A stretch of 64,000 nucleotides of DNA from Lumbricus terrestris (GCA_949752735.1 OX457047.1:34088363-34152362), one strand, 5' to 3'; positions 12,001 through 21,739 are shown, counted from the stretch's first letter. Numbers and translations are program-made. The notes: generated by a model not told the origin, from the letters alone.

Positions 12001-15000
12001 CACTGACCAATGTCCCAAATGCACCGACCAATTCTTGTAAGCTCATGAAATTATAAAGTATTGGAATTTCATGAGAAAATTAAACAAAGATGTTTTATTA
12101 GGCCCTACATGTAAATGAAAAAATCATGCGTTGTGAAATTGGTAATTTGTGCTTTTGCATTCTTAGTAATTTTTTTAAACTGTGATTAGTTTTAATTGAC
12201 TGCGTTAATAATAATTGGACTTTATTAACGTTGTGAATGATCTCTTACCAGCTCAAAGACGAGACGGATCTGGTGATTGCGAAAGTGGACGGCACTGCTA
12301 ATGAAGTGCCTGACATCTATGATATCCAAGGGTAGGTCCTACTTTGCCAGAGTCAATTGCTCCGATTCCACTGCATGTAGGCCTAGATTGTAAAAATTGG
12401 TTGCATATGGCTTAACGGTAACGCTGTACGCTGTTAAGGGACCGATATGTAACAAGAACTAATGTAACAGAAACCAATGCAGGGTAACAGGAATTAGACA
12501 TACAGTGTAGGCGAGCAGGAGTCAGAGGCGGATCCAAGGGCCAGTCCGGCCATGCCATCCTCCCCATTTAAAAAGTGCATAGGACATCCCCCATTTGGGT
12601 TTCAACAGGCATTAAATCAATGCAGCGGGAGAGAAAAGTAGGATACAATGACTACGTCGACCAGGTAACTGATGACTAAGAAAGCGTCAGCAGATTTTTT
12701 GGCAAAGATCACCGAAAATTGTGCCCCCACTTCGAAAATTTCTGTATCCGCCCCTGGCAGGAGCTAATGCAACAAACTAATGTAACAGCAACTAATGTAG
12801 CTATTAAGCTATTATTGAGCTATCTCAATTCTTGTGACTTTGATGATTGATGTAAGTAATCATGCTTTCTTTATTAAAATGTTGTAGATACCCTGCCATT
12901 TTTTTCGTACCGATGGGAGCCAAGGACAATCCAATTCCATACACAGTAAGTTCAACCATTTCTAGGAACACATGTGAACTGGTTTAAGAAGGCATCTTCG
13001 TCTAGGCTACGTTAGGGTGGTCCAAAAAAATAAAATTCAAGCTAGGTACCAAGGCGCCCTCTCAGTTTGTTAGACCTGTCAATAGTATTATTGAGACCAA
13101 ATTTCAGCTTACCAGTCCAACTGGAAGGCGGTGCTCAACGACATCGAAATATTACCATGTAGTTGTATTAGCAATAAATCTTGATGTCTTTGAGCTTGAT
13201 CAAAAACCTCAACCCTTGTCATGTAGATGAACTTGAAATAAATTCTGTTGCACTATCATACTTATTACAGTCAGTGCTAGCTACTTGACAGCTGTTTAGC
13301 CATCGAGTGACAAGTGCATTTTGATAGCAATAACACTCCAGGTGATCTGATCATGAAGCATTGAGATTGTTGGTCACAATTACTGCAGCGCTTATGTGCG
13401 ATCCTTTTGTCTTGCCATTTTCACGGAAAACCATTCATATGGAGTGCTTAAGAAGCCAAGATGGAGCATGCTGAAGCTGTAGGATCTGAATTTGTACCAA
13501 ATTAACCACTTGCAGTACACTGGAAATGTTGACCGCCTGTGAGTGCTAGTTTCAGGTGATGGTGTCGCTAAACTCTTTGGTATGCCCAAATGTCCCTCTA
13601 TGACAGGATATAATTTAAATCCAAGGTCATTCATCATCTTCTAAAGTTATTGAGACTCGCTGATAATGGCTAAGACTTGATCTTTGACACAACACCGGAC
13701 GTTTTAGGGAAGTGTACGTTTTTCGGGAAAACAGAATATGTAAATTGTAAAATGTTCCTGTGGTTGGCCTGCTGTCGTCATTGTGATGGAGTTGATTTAA
13801 GCCAAAATCTTCATCTTGTGTTGTTGTCCATCTAATCCAAAATATAATCCAATCTTAAAGAGATTTAAAGCTGTGTGGGATGGTGTGACACGTGAGAACA
13901 TCCGAGTACTGGAAGTCGTATCCGCTACTGAAGCCTCCAATGAGAGAGCGATCAGTTTCATCAAGTAGACTGCTAAAATTAAAGTCAATTTCAGAGACGA
14001 CTACCAAGAAGTCATTGAGGTGTCAATGGTTGTCCTTGGAAGTCAGCCCTCACTAAGAAACTGGAGAGCCCAATTTACATGCACGTTGAATGGCCAGGTT
14101 ACTGCATATCATAAAAATAATTGTGCGATTTAGCAATCAACGTGAAGTATTCAATCTAAGGGAAAAGAAAAACTCAGATTCATCCTTTTGGGTGATTGGG
14201 TGCCCTCCTTCACTCAAAGGCATCCTCTTGCTGCTGAAACTCCAGGACAAGATCTGTCAATTTTGATTGATATAGGACTTTTGATTCAGGTGACTATTAT
14301 TTGTAGGAGCTCAACGTTGCTGACAAGAATGTTCTAGAAAATTATCAATACTTAGTGCCTTTCAGATGAGGCTGAATGTCTGACACTGTTAGTCTGCCAT
14401 CTGCCTGATATGGTTCAGATAAGATGAAGATTTTTTACGGAATGACAGCAAATCCTAGTGAAAGGATGTTGACGGTATAGTGCTGCGATACAGAAGGAGG
14501 GTGATTGCCTGGGCGAGTTTGCAACCCAGTGAACACTGACACCACTGCCACGCCTGAAATTTGGTGATTCCTTTTTATACTTACACCAGTGCAATAGCCT
14601 GACGATGATGATTATCAGCAGGGTAGAGACTGAAGTTAGCAATTGAGAGTGGTAAACGACATGGCTGAGAGAAGTGTGAAGTTGTTCGAGGAATTAAACT
14701 GACTCATATGACACTGATGAAGAAGAAAGCAGTATTTTCTCCAAGTGGTTGAGGCAAATAGAAAAGCTGTCCCCACTCAATCAACAAAGAAATATGCTAT
14801 TGACACTGTGCTTGCAAAGCCTTCTACAGTGTAGACGTCATCGTATGTTTGGAGTCAGAAAACGAGAACAATAGACATTCGTGGATTTAACGATGTTTTT
14901 GACACTTTTTGACATTTTCCATATTTAAAACCTACTGAAATTTTATATTTCAAGCTCACCAATTGTTTAAGTGTCACACATATTGTCATGTTACAGTAAT

Positions 15001-17539
15001 GTATCATCCATCTTGAAATAAAGCACAATTGTATTGGAATGTATGCTCAACACATTTATTTCTACAATTAACGTCTTTTCATTGGCCCATGCAAAGTAAG
15101 ACAGTCGTTGAGCACCGCCTTCCAGTTGGAATAGGAAGCTGAAATTTTGTCTCAATAGTACTATTGATAAGTCTAACAAACTGGGAGGGCGCCCTGGTTT
15201 TTAGCTTGAACTTTATTTTTTGCCATGTATCTGTGAACCACACTAGGCTACGTAGGCTATCATATAATTATGATGAATTGGTGATCTTGAAAAAGCATAT
15301 TTTACATGCCCCTAAGTTGATTTCACATGATCGATGGGTACAAGATTCAAACCAACGTTGAACAAGAGGTGAAGATTCGAGGTATTAGGTCTAACTCAAT
15401 AACCTTTTTGCCTTGTACCCCTAGTTAACATTGTCACCTATGCAAGCAACAAACAGGTCAACCTCACTCAGTGATAAGACCTGCAGCAATATGATTTGGA
15501 GATAAACGTGCAAAGACGAAACTGAATGATTTGATGGAGCATATGTAATATTTGAGCATGCTGATGAGTCCTTTAGCAATTTGTGACTCTCTTCAAAATA
15601 TACAAAATAAAAAACCAACAAGTCTTATTCAAACAAAGACATGCATGGCAAAAAAGACATATTGCAGAACCAAACATCAAAACTTAGTCTTACTGTATAT
15701 CGTCTCTATGAAAGATTGAGCTTTTCTGCCAAAACGGCCTTTCTAAAGAGTAAAGAGCAAAGAGGTTTATCTCTGCACCAGTGGCGGCGCCAGGATTTCA
15801 GTTTTGGGGGCTAAAGGGGGTAAATCGTCAAATTTTTTTTATTTTTACATGGGAGAAAAAATGGATGGCCATTTTTAAGGGGGGCTTAGCCCCCCTGGCG
15901 CCGCCACTGCTCTGCACCCGTTTTTAATGCTTCATGTCAGATAGAACAATACATATACATGCAGAGATAGCATGGAAGAATACATGTACAATTATACATA
16001 TAGCCTACATAGTATACTGACTACTTAATTGTTGCTACTGAATGAATGAATGAGTGTTCTTGAAAATCTTTTTACTTGGATCAAAATAGCAGTTTCGAGC
16101 ATTAAAATTAATTTCTCGCTGTTCAGAGGTTTTAACTCCGCCACTAGTTGCACTCTGCCAGTGCCAGTCCCAAGTCTGGATAAAGGAGGAGGGCGTCGCT
16201 ATAATGACCTTTGTTATCACACAGCGACGTTAAACTGAAGCTGCCAGTATAACTACCTCAGGTTTTTTTATGAGGCTTGAAAAAAGATGATGCTGACTCT
16301 CTTTGTGAACATAGTATAGACAGCGAGGAAATACAAAGGCGGATGACACTGCTTTGTCTGAAAAACATACATTAATCAGCTACATCTGAACTAATATCAA
16401 ATGAACAATTATTAATGGATTTTAGTCGGTAGAGGGCTAGAGGCGCCACCCCATAGGACGCGGCAGGTCATCTGACCCGTCTAGTTTACTCTCGACCTGC
16501 CTTATGACCTGCCTCTTTGAATTTTTAATATCTTCTTTACGTTTAATTTCTTCGAACTGCTGAAGAACTCAATGACCCTGACGCCACCTGCTTAAATTGT
16601 ATGACTGGCGCCGCCGCGAGTCTTAGTGCTAGGCTCTCTGTGAATGTTAAAAAAGTGCACATTGTTTCCGCAAGTCAAACAGCAGACTGAAATAATGCAT
16701 CGAACTCTTTTGTGATCACTGATCAGTGGCAGCAGTGAGGAACGAATATTAAACATCAGATGAGCCATCAGAAGATCTGTTTTCTCTTCTGTATTTAAAA
16801 CCATTGTTCATGCTTTTATTTGCCGTCGAATTGACTACTGCAACTTACTATTTATAAATGCTTACAATACAATACAATGCAATACATCAGACAAATGACT
16901 CTCTACACATAGGCTACTTAAATATAACCTAGGCTCCTACATACATGCACATCAAATATCGCATTGGCACATAATATAGCCTACACTGCGAATTTATCAG
17001 GGATACACCTGTATACGTATCATGTAAACAAGGATATTCATAAACAGCCTAACAGGAACACTGCTAAAGTCAATAATCGTGCTAATAACAAGTGCTACGA
17101 CAAATTAAGTGCTATAACAAGTGCTACAGTTCAGTTCTTGCACGGAAAGTTAACTAGTATCATAGTAGTATGAATCTGTATGATATGATAATTTAATAGC
17201 TCTATAGGGGACACAAAGGTTCTCTTTCTGCAAGTAGGCCTAGGGTATTAAGACAAAGTGAGAATTGTGGGGGCGTGGGGTGAAGTCCTCATTGCACAAG
17301 TCCACATCATTCACCTCTAAACCCCCCCATTATTTGTCTACAATTCTCATTCTGTAATAAATTCATGCATGACCCTAGCGTTAATGAATGAAGCCGGAAT
17401 TTTGTAGGGTGAACGAGAAGTGGACAGTTTCGTGGAGTTCCTGGCCAAGCATTCCACTCAACCGCTCAAGGGATACAACAGAAACGGAAAACCAGTGAAG
17501 ACCAAGAAGAGAATTATGGCAGACGAAAGAGACCTGTGA
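1..17539 (+). CDS. PDIA3: PDIA3/ERp57-like protein disulfide isomerase, 3' ten exons (5' end outside window)
   Basis: ER thiol-disulfide oxidoreductase that forms and shuffles disulfides in secretory glycoproteins. Exons by GT-AG and phase: 1-40, 2861-2987, 3375-3491, 6076-6198, 7563-7742, 9083-9185, 11017-11145, 12252-12331, 12888-12945, 17408-17539. They join in one frame (1089 nt, 362 residues plus stop), matching the C-terminal ~360 residues of PDIA3: end of b domain (VIGFFEADATDLNE), b' domain (YYDVDYVRNAKGTNYWRNR), linker (IKSEPIPETNDGPVKV), then the a' thioredoxin domain with CGHC and the cis-Pro loop GYPAIFF. The tail is Lys-rich and ends in ERDL, a KDEL-like ER-retrieval signal comparable to QEDL of vertebrate PDIA3. 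Oddities: the active site reads SPMCGHCM where the family has APWCGHCK, and the donor after 6198 lies inside a minisatellite. The a and early b domains must lie upstream of the window. Orthology to PDIA3 rather than PDIA4 rests on the linker and b' sequence. Confidence 0.93.
715..940 (+). mobile_element. tRNA-derived SINE copy (family A), 5'-truncated
   Basis: It contains an RNA polymerase III box-B-like GGTTCGAATCC followed by a body that recurs at 51476-51757 (same strand) and 47862-47990 (opposite strand). The conserved 3' part includes GAGCGCCTTTGAGTAGAGAG and GCTATAACAAGTGC. It ends in a CAAACAAG-type simple tail. The box A region is poorly preserved, so this copy is probably dead. It lies in the first PDI intron, immediately left of the large element at 952. 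Confidence 0.75.
1091..1560. repeat. minisatellite inside the 952-2767 element
   Basis: About three and a half degenerate copies of a ~120-140-bp unit. Recurrent words are AGCCGAAATTTGCCCGAAAA, TCGAGTTAGATATTAGCTCA and AGAAATTCCCGAAAA. The short open frames here are by-products of the repeat and not genes. Confidence 0.75.
1840..2460 (+). mobile_element. CR1/L2/Rex-like LINE, 3'-terminal fragment, interrupted
   Basis: Translation around 1890-1950 gives KSKFLTLIFKAQRGFAP, the C-terminal signature of a reverse-transcriptase ORF (compare the better copy at 45050-45425). The MITE at 2123-2327 splits the fragment. The 3' end resumes at 2336 with the CTGCCTCTTCGAGCG segment and finishes in a short tandem tail (AATAC repeats) near 2460. 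It has several stop codons and is 5'-truncated, so it is a dead copy. Confidence 0.65.
2123..2327 (-). mobile_element. hAT-type MITE (family 1), 205 bp
   Basis: Terminal inverted repeats start CAGGGCT and contain AACGTGCAGTT, with an exact 8-bp target duplication CTCTATAC at 2115-2122 and 2328-2335. A second copy in inverse orientation lies at 17794-18001. It is inserted into a LINE fragment that itself lies in a larger element, so it is the youngest of the three layers. Confidence 0.9.
3604..3694. repeat. (GAAT)n-type simple repeat
   Basis: GAATGAAT tetranucleotide runs bordering the element at 3695. The same kind of sequence (TGAA, TTAA, AATC runs) resumes after the element at about 5768-6055. 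The element therefore inserted into a pre-existing simple repeat. Confidence 0.8.
3695..5767. mobile_element. hAT-like non-autonomous DNA transposon, 2.07 kb
   Basis: The inverted ends are CAAGGGCGGATCCAGGA and its near complement TCCTGGATCCGCCCTTG. An exact 8-bp duplication TGAACGAA flanks it (3687-3694, 5768-5775). Poly-G/poly-C tracts lie just inside each end. The centre is a dimeric tandem array (4127-5180). No transposase-like reading frame is present. It sits in a PDI intron. Confidence 0.85.
4127..5180. repeat. dimeric minisatellite (about 8 x 130 bp)
   Basis: Two related ~65-bp monomers alternate. Type A contains AATTTAGCATCCCAAAAAAC and TAGTCATCCGTGCGAAAT; type B contains TTTTTCGTCTAAAAAGAGTG and TAGTCTTCCGTGCGAAAT. 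Both carry the core TAGTC-TCCG-GCGAAAT. This alternation is a small higher-order repeat. Because the dimer keeps frame locally it creates spurious open frames of up to 132 codons rich in Lys and Phe. Confidence 0.85.
6189..7012. repeat. 25-bp minisatellite that starts inside a PDI exon and repeats its 5' splice site
   Basis: About 33 copies of GGAGAAATAGGTTGGTTTAGCCATT with few changes (T/C in GGTTGG or GGCTGG, some GGTCGG). The first ten bases of the first unit are the last ten coding bases of the PDI exon 6076-6198 (NYWRN), and the next bases are its donor GTTGGT. Every intact unit therefore reproduces exon end plus donor. Confidence 0.9.
7758..9008. repeat. 12-bp minisatellite, ~1.25 kb
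   Basis: A run of more than 100 copies of a 12-mer close to CCTACTCACATA, with variants CATGCCTACT, CATAAACCTA and TTACATACCT. It begins about 15 bp after the donor at 7743 and ends about 75 bp before the acceptor of the exon at 9083. It produces long Thr/His/Pro or Leu/Tyr open frames in several frames, none of which is a gene. Confidence 0.95.
9366..9522. mobile_element. hAT-type MITE, 157 bp
   Basis: Inverted ends CAGTGGCGTAGGCA and GGCTACGCCACTG, with an exact 8-bp duplication ATCAAATC (9358-9365 and 9523-9530). C-rich and G-rich tracts lie inside the ends. It is non-coding and lies in a PDI intron. Confidence 0.85.
10040..10950. repeat. ~95-bp C-rich minisatellite
   Basis: About nine degenerate copies of a unit made of a C-rich half (CCCTCACCCCCAACCACCCC) and an AT-rich half (TTTTTTAGTCATCCGGCCGA followed by AAATATCATG). 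Open frames in either direction here are repeat artefacts. The TAGTCATCCG core is shared with the arrays at 4127-5180 and 30282-30693. Confidence 0.85.
11225..11800. repeat. two opposed copies of a SINE-like repeat (family C)
   Basis: At 11238-11275 GAGCGCCTCTGAGTAGGGAT leads to GGCGCTATATAAATTTA, and at 11668-11720 the inverse TTTATATAGCGCCTCTTCAA leads to CTCAAAGACGCTATCGGCCC. Short (GATT)n and (TCAA)n tracts adjoin each. The same core recurs near 26600, 45920, 49775, 50118, 52165 and 57755. Whether the two copies are one palindromic unit or two insertions is not resolved. Confidence 0.55.
12523..12756. mobile_element. hAT-type MITE related to the 3695 element, 234 bp
   Basis: The ends are CAGAGGCGGATCCAAGGG and GTATCCGCCCCTG, similar to the GGCGGATCCAGG end of 3695-5767. 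Flanking 8-mers GCAGGAGT (12515-12522) and GCAGGAGC (12757-12764) match at seven of eight positions. It is a short deletion derivative or relative, without coding capacity. Confidence 0.75.
13013..15242. mobile_element. DNA transposon with ~125-bp terminal inverted repeats, decayed, 2.2 kb
   Basis: The sequence from about 13016 to 13143 recurs as its reverse complement at about 15094-15238. Matching blocks include AATAAAATTCAAGCT, GGCGCCCTCTCAGTTTGTTA, and CAACTGGAAGGCGGTGCTCA. An 11-bp direct repeat CTAGGCTACGT lies at 13002-13012 and 15243-15253, possibly containing the target duplication. The interior has only short interrupted frames, so no transposase can be assigned and the superfamily is open. 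It lies in the last PDI intron. Confidence 0.75.
15779..15909. mobile_element. hAT-type MITE (family 2), 131 bp
   Basis: The ends are CAGTGGCGGCGCCAGGATTT and CCCCCTGGCGCCGCCACTG, flanked by an exact 8-bp duplication CTCTGCAC (15771-15778, 15910-15917). Larger relatives lie at 30282-30693 and 35369-35667. Non-coding, in the last PDI intron. Confidence 0.9.
16122..16245 (-). repeat. short dispersed repeat (family D)
   Basis: It contains the complement of CAGTGGCGGAGTTA, plus TGCCAGTCCCAAGTCTGGAT and CGACGTTAAAC. Copies in the opposite orientation lie at 25343-25412 and 48563-48665. It is probably a SINE relic, since the TTTAACGTC end resembles conserved SINE domains; that is an inference. Confidence 0.6.
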
Positions 17540-17793
17540 TAAAACATTAACAGACATGGAAAAACGTTCATTTTTCATTGTCCATCGTCTATACTCGAAT
17601 TTCTGTACTGTTTTAATTATTATCTGGTTTTACCTTAAGTTTATTGTCCTTTTTCTGTGCAATGATACAACGAATGATTAGCATGCTGGCCATGGATGCA
17701 AATTAATATTTATCTGGGGACAGCACAACAATAAGCTGCTTACGGCTAATAATTCTGCACCTAAACTACTGTTGGCCATATTTTGATCTAAAT

Positions 17794-18001
17794 CAGGGCT
17801 TTTTTAACGTGCAGTTCTACACAAAATGTGCAGTTCTAAATGGATTTGTGCAGTTGTAGAGGCACTTCCGTCACGTTCCGTGCAGTTAAAACTGGTTTAA
17901 AAAATAGGCCATTTTCCTCAGATTGGGAGTAATTTACCATGAAGGACGAGAAAGGAGAGAAGAGGATGTGCTGTTCTAAAAATTCCTTAAAAACAGCCCT
18001 G
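17794..18001 (+). mobile_element. hAT-type MITE (family 1), 208 bp, in the PDI 3' flank
   Basis: This is the inverse-orientation sibling of 2123-2327, beginning CAGGGCTTTTTTAACGTGCA and ending AAACAGCCCTG. An exact 8-bp duplication ATCTAAAT lies at 17786-17793 and 18002-18009. It starts 255 bp after the PDI stop codon, so it may be part of the PDI 3' UTR. Confidence 0.9.
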
Positions 18002-18036
18002 ATCTAAATCGCTACAGGCCTATCTTGCTTATGCAT

Positions 18037-18363
18037 AATAAATCCATAATAATAATAATTATAATAATGGTAATAACTTAATTACATAAAATTGCATATT
18101 ATATTATTAATATACAATAATAATTATTAATAGAAATATCATTCAGTTGCATACAGTCATATGCTGTGGTTAGGCATAGGCCTATTGCCAGAACCTGCAG
18201 TGTAGCCCAAGCCCATGATGTATTGTAAACCGATATATCTAGCAAGAACCGAAACTGTGGCGACTGGCTAATTATATTGTTGTTTTAAAGCTTATGTACG
18301 AAGCACGGTAGGGACCTGTAATATTGTGTTTCTAAAAAGATCATTATTATTGTACATAATAAA
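18037..18363 (+). terminator. candidate PDI polyadenylation signals
   Basis: AATAAA hexamers occur at 18037-18042 and 18358-18363, about 500 and 820 bp after the PDI stop codon. Either could end the transcript. No downstream GU-rich element was scored, and transcript data are absent, so this is only a positional suggestion. Confidence 0.3.
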
Positions 18364-18369
18364 ATTATG

Positions 18370-19686
18370 TGCAAGCTCTGTACTTTGAATCTCCTATTAT
18401 TATTATTAAGTCCCACTATTGTTTTATAATATGTTTATTCATTCGTTCTGGAAATATTGTGTAGCACACCTCCAAGACAACTACTCAGAGGTGCTCCCAT
18501 CCTAGCCATGGTTGAAAGGACTTAAGGAGTTTGTACAGAGGCAGATTGCTACATGGCAATCAAGTGTAGTGTGCCCAGGAGCCTGTTTACAAGCATAGGG
18601 TAAATAATGGAGCAGATTATAATAATAATTAGTAATAAATAATAATTAGACTATATCTACGCATTTTTACTTTAACCACATCAAGTAGCTCTCCTTGTAT
18701 GTCAAAATATATTTGCTGTCATACTGTAACAGAACATTTTCATGCATTTCTTAAGAACAAAATTAACGCATAACATAATAACATAATTGACAGGCACGAT
18801 ACTTCTTAAACTAATTGTTCGCTTGAATAACCGGTTGAAGATCTGTGACTATGTGATACCTTAAATACATTTGTATTCTTTTTCTGCTATGTAAATACAC
18901 GCTACTTGTTCGAAAATGTGTTGTCTTTTAATCTGATAATTAGTACAATTCAATGTAGTGCATTTTTTATACTAGCCACCATTACATCAAGATTGTGACC
19001 CACTGTGCTACTTTATGATGGTGGTGGGGTATGATCTGCAGTGTACTGCATCCATGGACTTATAGGCCAAGAGTGCTTCTAACAGTACAAACCAATCAGA
19101 GGTGCTCCCACTGCCTCCCAGAGCAATAGACTCCAAGAGAGAAACGAGCGGTCTTTAGATCTGGACCACCGGTCAATATCAAAGCACAAGTTAGTCCTAT
19201 AGGGTAGGACAAGAACCATTTATAAAAGAACCGAAACGCAAGTAATGTCCGTAGTTTTCGGATGACAATCGGGGTTCTGGAATCTTTCACATCTAGTTTG
19301 CAAAAGAAAAGCATTCAACTAATAACATTTCGGAAGACAGGTCAACGAATAATTATGATTGCAAAGTAAAAAAATTGCATTTGAATATATTCAGAACATA
19401 ATCTTTAGTAAGCTTACTAGAAATGAATTTTGAAGTTGGGCAACTTGGGCGACATCTATCGTTGAGAGTTAAATGAACGTACACAAAATTTTAACGATCC
19501 TGTAGTAGTCATCAAGTGTAGGGTAGATGAAAGGGGTTTGCAGCTGTAGAAGAAAGACTTGTTGGTAAGCGTACAATAAACCGAGGCATAGCCCTACTGT
19601 CAGATTGAGCCTGGGATATGTGATCATATTACGTCCCTACAAATCACAACCAACCTAAAAAGCATCGTTAACCCTCTGTGTTCCGT
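18370..19686. other. convergent intergenic region, no gene seen
   Basis: AT-rich DNA between the ends of the PDI and LRAT genes. It contains fragments of the family C repeat (for example GGTGCTCCCATCCTAGCCAT near 18490) and no extended coding frame. The part nearest 19686 should hold the LRAT gene's 3' UTR, but no clear polyadenylation hexamer was recognised on the minus strand. Confidence 0.5.
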
Positions 19687-21711
19687 TCAACTTTTCGACA
19701 CGTCTCTGTCAACGAGGCGAGCTGCATTTCTCCCGACAATCCCTCCGATACCCTTTCCGATGATGGTTCCGAGGGTGAGTCCAACAGAGTTGTAGGCCAC
19801 CGGTATGGTCAGGGTGACGGCCGTACCAACCAACGATCCAACACCCTCGCACGACCTCTTGATTGTGATCTTGAGAAATTCGTTGCGATCAATGGCACCG
19901 TCGGCCCTCTGGCGGCGGGCCTGCTGAATGTCGGCGACGACACTGTAGATCTCGTAGCCGACCGAGAAAACAGTCGTCACCCCCCTCGAAAACAATCCTG
20001 CCGTGACCGACTTCACTTCGCCTGTGGCCACCGCGGCGCCAACTCCTGCGGCCACCTTGTCTCCAGACCCGACCAACGCGGAGACACCACGATCACCGAC
20101 TGCGACGGCAACCTTGAGGTTGTCCTTCTTCGCCAAGTTGACCCCGTTCTTCACCAGGTACTGGGCCGTTCGACCTTTGACCGCGACCTTCACTCGGCTC
20201 AGAATGGCTTCGTAGAATGTCTGAACCTGGACGGAACGGTGCTGGCCCGTGACACACCATCGAGCAAAATGTTCGCAGTTGTTCGTCAGCAGATTGTAGC
20301 TGTGCTCCTTCAGTCTCGATTTCGCCCTTTCGACGATGATGTCTGGATCGTAGGTTCTGACCTTCCGGTCGTAGTTGATCCGGTAGACTTCCTCTTTGGT
20401 CGCGTCCAGCTCTTGCCACTCGTCAACGACCTCTCCCTTGTAGGCGCTCGGACCGTTGTAGTGAATCACGTTGACCCAGTTGAACTGCACTTCGACGACG
20501 ATGGCGTGGTGCCAGTAGCCAAGCCACTGGTGCCAGGCGATGTGGTCGCCACGTCTGACCAGGTCGAGGCTTCGTATCCGCGTCCGTCCGCATGAAGAGC
20601 CATCGCTGGCCGCCCTCTTCCGAGCGTCGTCGCTCATATCCGCAACGGCTCCACACGCATTGCACTTAATCTGGCTTATGTAGCCGTACTCGTCAAAGCC
20701 GTAACTGACGGATGCTTCTACGCAGCTGCAGACCTGTCCCGTTAATACTTTGGTGACTTTTCTGTTGTTGCACACCATACAGACAGTCTCGATCGTGTTA
20801 TTACATGCGTCCAGCTGAACTGTGAACTCGTGCGAGTCCTTGTTTCCACACGATGAGCACTCCGCAGTGCCCGAGACCTCTCCAGCAACATCCGAGTCCT
20901 GCTCCACCGCCACCTCTCCAGCGAGACCACCTGGTGACACGGTCGAACAAACGCTGCACCGAACCACGAGATCGGTCGTCGGGTCCGTCTCACCAGCATT
21001 CAATCGCTCAAGAGTGAACTTATCCGGATCGTCGTTTCCGCACGTGGAGCATGGTTCCATCCGATATCCGGTGCCGAGGAATTCCTGGAAGTCGAAGAAG
21101 TTCATTCCATCGTCAATGCCGTATGGGCGATCGCAACCGTGACAGTACAACACGTCCTCGTTTCCTTCGCCTCCTTCGACTCGACGAAGCAGTTCCCGGT
21201 CGGCACATCCGCAGTGAGTACACGGATGTTCCTTGATCATTGCAGACAGCTGCTTCAGCGTATCCGTCGTGAGTTCACTTCCGTGTTGAGCGATCGCGCC
21301 GAGACTCACCGACTGCTGGATGATCGCCTCTGTCGGACCATTCCGTCCAACTTCTGTGACTGATGCGCTCGATTTCAGCTTCCTCTGGTGACTTCTCGGC
21401 CGCAGTCCAATGGGACGGTGGTCAACGCCTTCTTCCGGTCCTCCATCAGTGGACTTTAATCCTATTGTTCCCCCATTAGCTACGGAATCCATGGTAACTA
21501 TGCCGGTCGTTCCAGTATCCGTCAAATCATCATCATCTATCAGGATGATTTCCTCCACGCACGACTTGCATGTTATGAGCTTACTGAAGGACGTGTACTG
21601 AACTTCAGCCAATTTCACTTCGTTTTCGGTGTTACAATGGGAACAGGAAACTGTTGCGGTTTTACCACCACTGCCACCAATGCCATCTATTGTTCCAAGT
21701 CCCGACGTCAT
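19687..21711 (-). CDS. zinc-ribbon array plus LRAT/NlpC-P60-domain protein (674 aa)
   Basis: One uninterrupted coding exon. Residues ~23-355 hold five paired-Cys modules resembling zinc ribbons: C23/C26 with C48/C51; C164/C167 with C190/C193; C221/C224 with C252/C255; C285/C288 with C311/C314; C328/C330 with C350/C353. Residues ~383-500 are an LRAT-type papain-fold domain: LVRRGDHIAWHQ, the HHAIVVEV box (H401), VIHY (H417) and NNCEHFARWC (C479), giving a plausible His-His-Cys centre. LRAT relatives are acyltransferases or phospholipases acting on membrane lipids; the substrate here is unknown. Residues ~545-665 are Gly/Val/Ala-rich with glycine-zipper-like stretches, perhaps membrane-associating. 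The coding exon is clearly more GC-rich than its flanks. On the minus strand a 3' splice site (TTATTCTTTGCAG) ends at 21737, implying an upstream 5' UTR exon. The zinc ribbons are inferred from Cys spacing only; the LRAT assignment is firm. Confidence 0.88.
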   Translation of the reverse strand: MTSGLGTIDGIGGSGGKTATVSCSHCNTENEVKLAEVQYTSFSKLITCKSCVEEIILIDDDDLTDTGTTGIVTMDSVANGGTIGLKSTDGGPEEGVDHRPIGLRPRSHQRKLKSSASVTEVGRNGPTEAIIQQSVSLGAIAQHGSELTTDTLKQLSAMIKEHPCTHCGCADRELLRRVEGGEGNEDVLYCHGCDRPYGIDDGMNFFDFQEFLGTGYRMEPCSTCGNDDPDKFTLERLNAGETDPTTDLVVRCSVCSTVSPGGLAGEVAVEQDSDVAGEVSGTAECSSCGNKDSHEFTVQLDACNNTIETVCMVCNNRKVTKVLTGQVCSCVEASVSYGFDEYGYISQIKCNACGAVADMSDDARKRAASDGSSCGRTRIRSLDLVRRGDHIAWHQWLGYWHHAIVVEVQFNWVNVIHYNGPSAYKGEVVDEWQELDATKEEVYRINYDRKVRTYDPDIIVERAKSRLKEHSYNLLTNNCEHFARWCVTGQHRSVQVQTFYEAILSRVKVAVKGRTAQYLVKNGVNLAKKDNLKVAVAVGDRGVSALVGSGDKVAAGVGAAVATGEVKSVTAGLFSRGVTTVFSVGYEIYSVVADIQQARRQRADGAIDRNEFLKITIKRSCEGVGSLVGTAVTLTIPVAYNSVGLTLGTIIGKGIGGIVGRNAARLVDRDVSKS

Positions 21712-21739
21712 CGTTGTCGATGGTCACCAATCAGATCTG

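Noticed and set aside
14415..14642. 75-codon minus-strand frame as a transposase piece
   Set aside because: It lies in the inverted-repeat element, but no catalytic or zinc-finger motif could be seen, so no transposase is claimed.
19678..20595. 305-codon plus-strand open frame
   Set aside because: It is the antisense shadow of the GC-rich LRAT coding exon; the minus-strand frame has clear domain motifs and this one has none.
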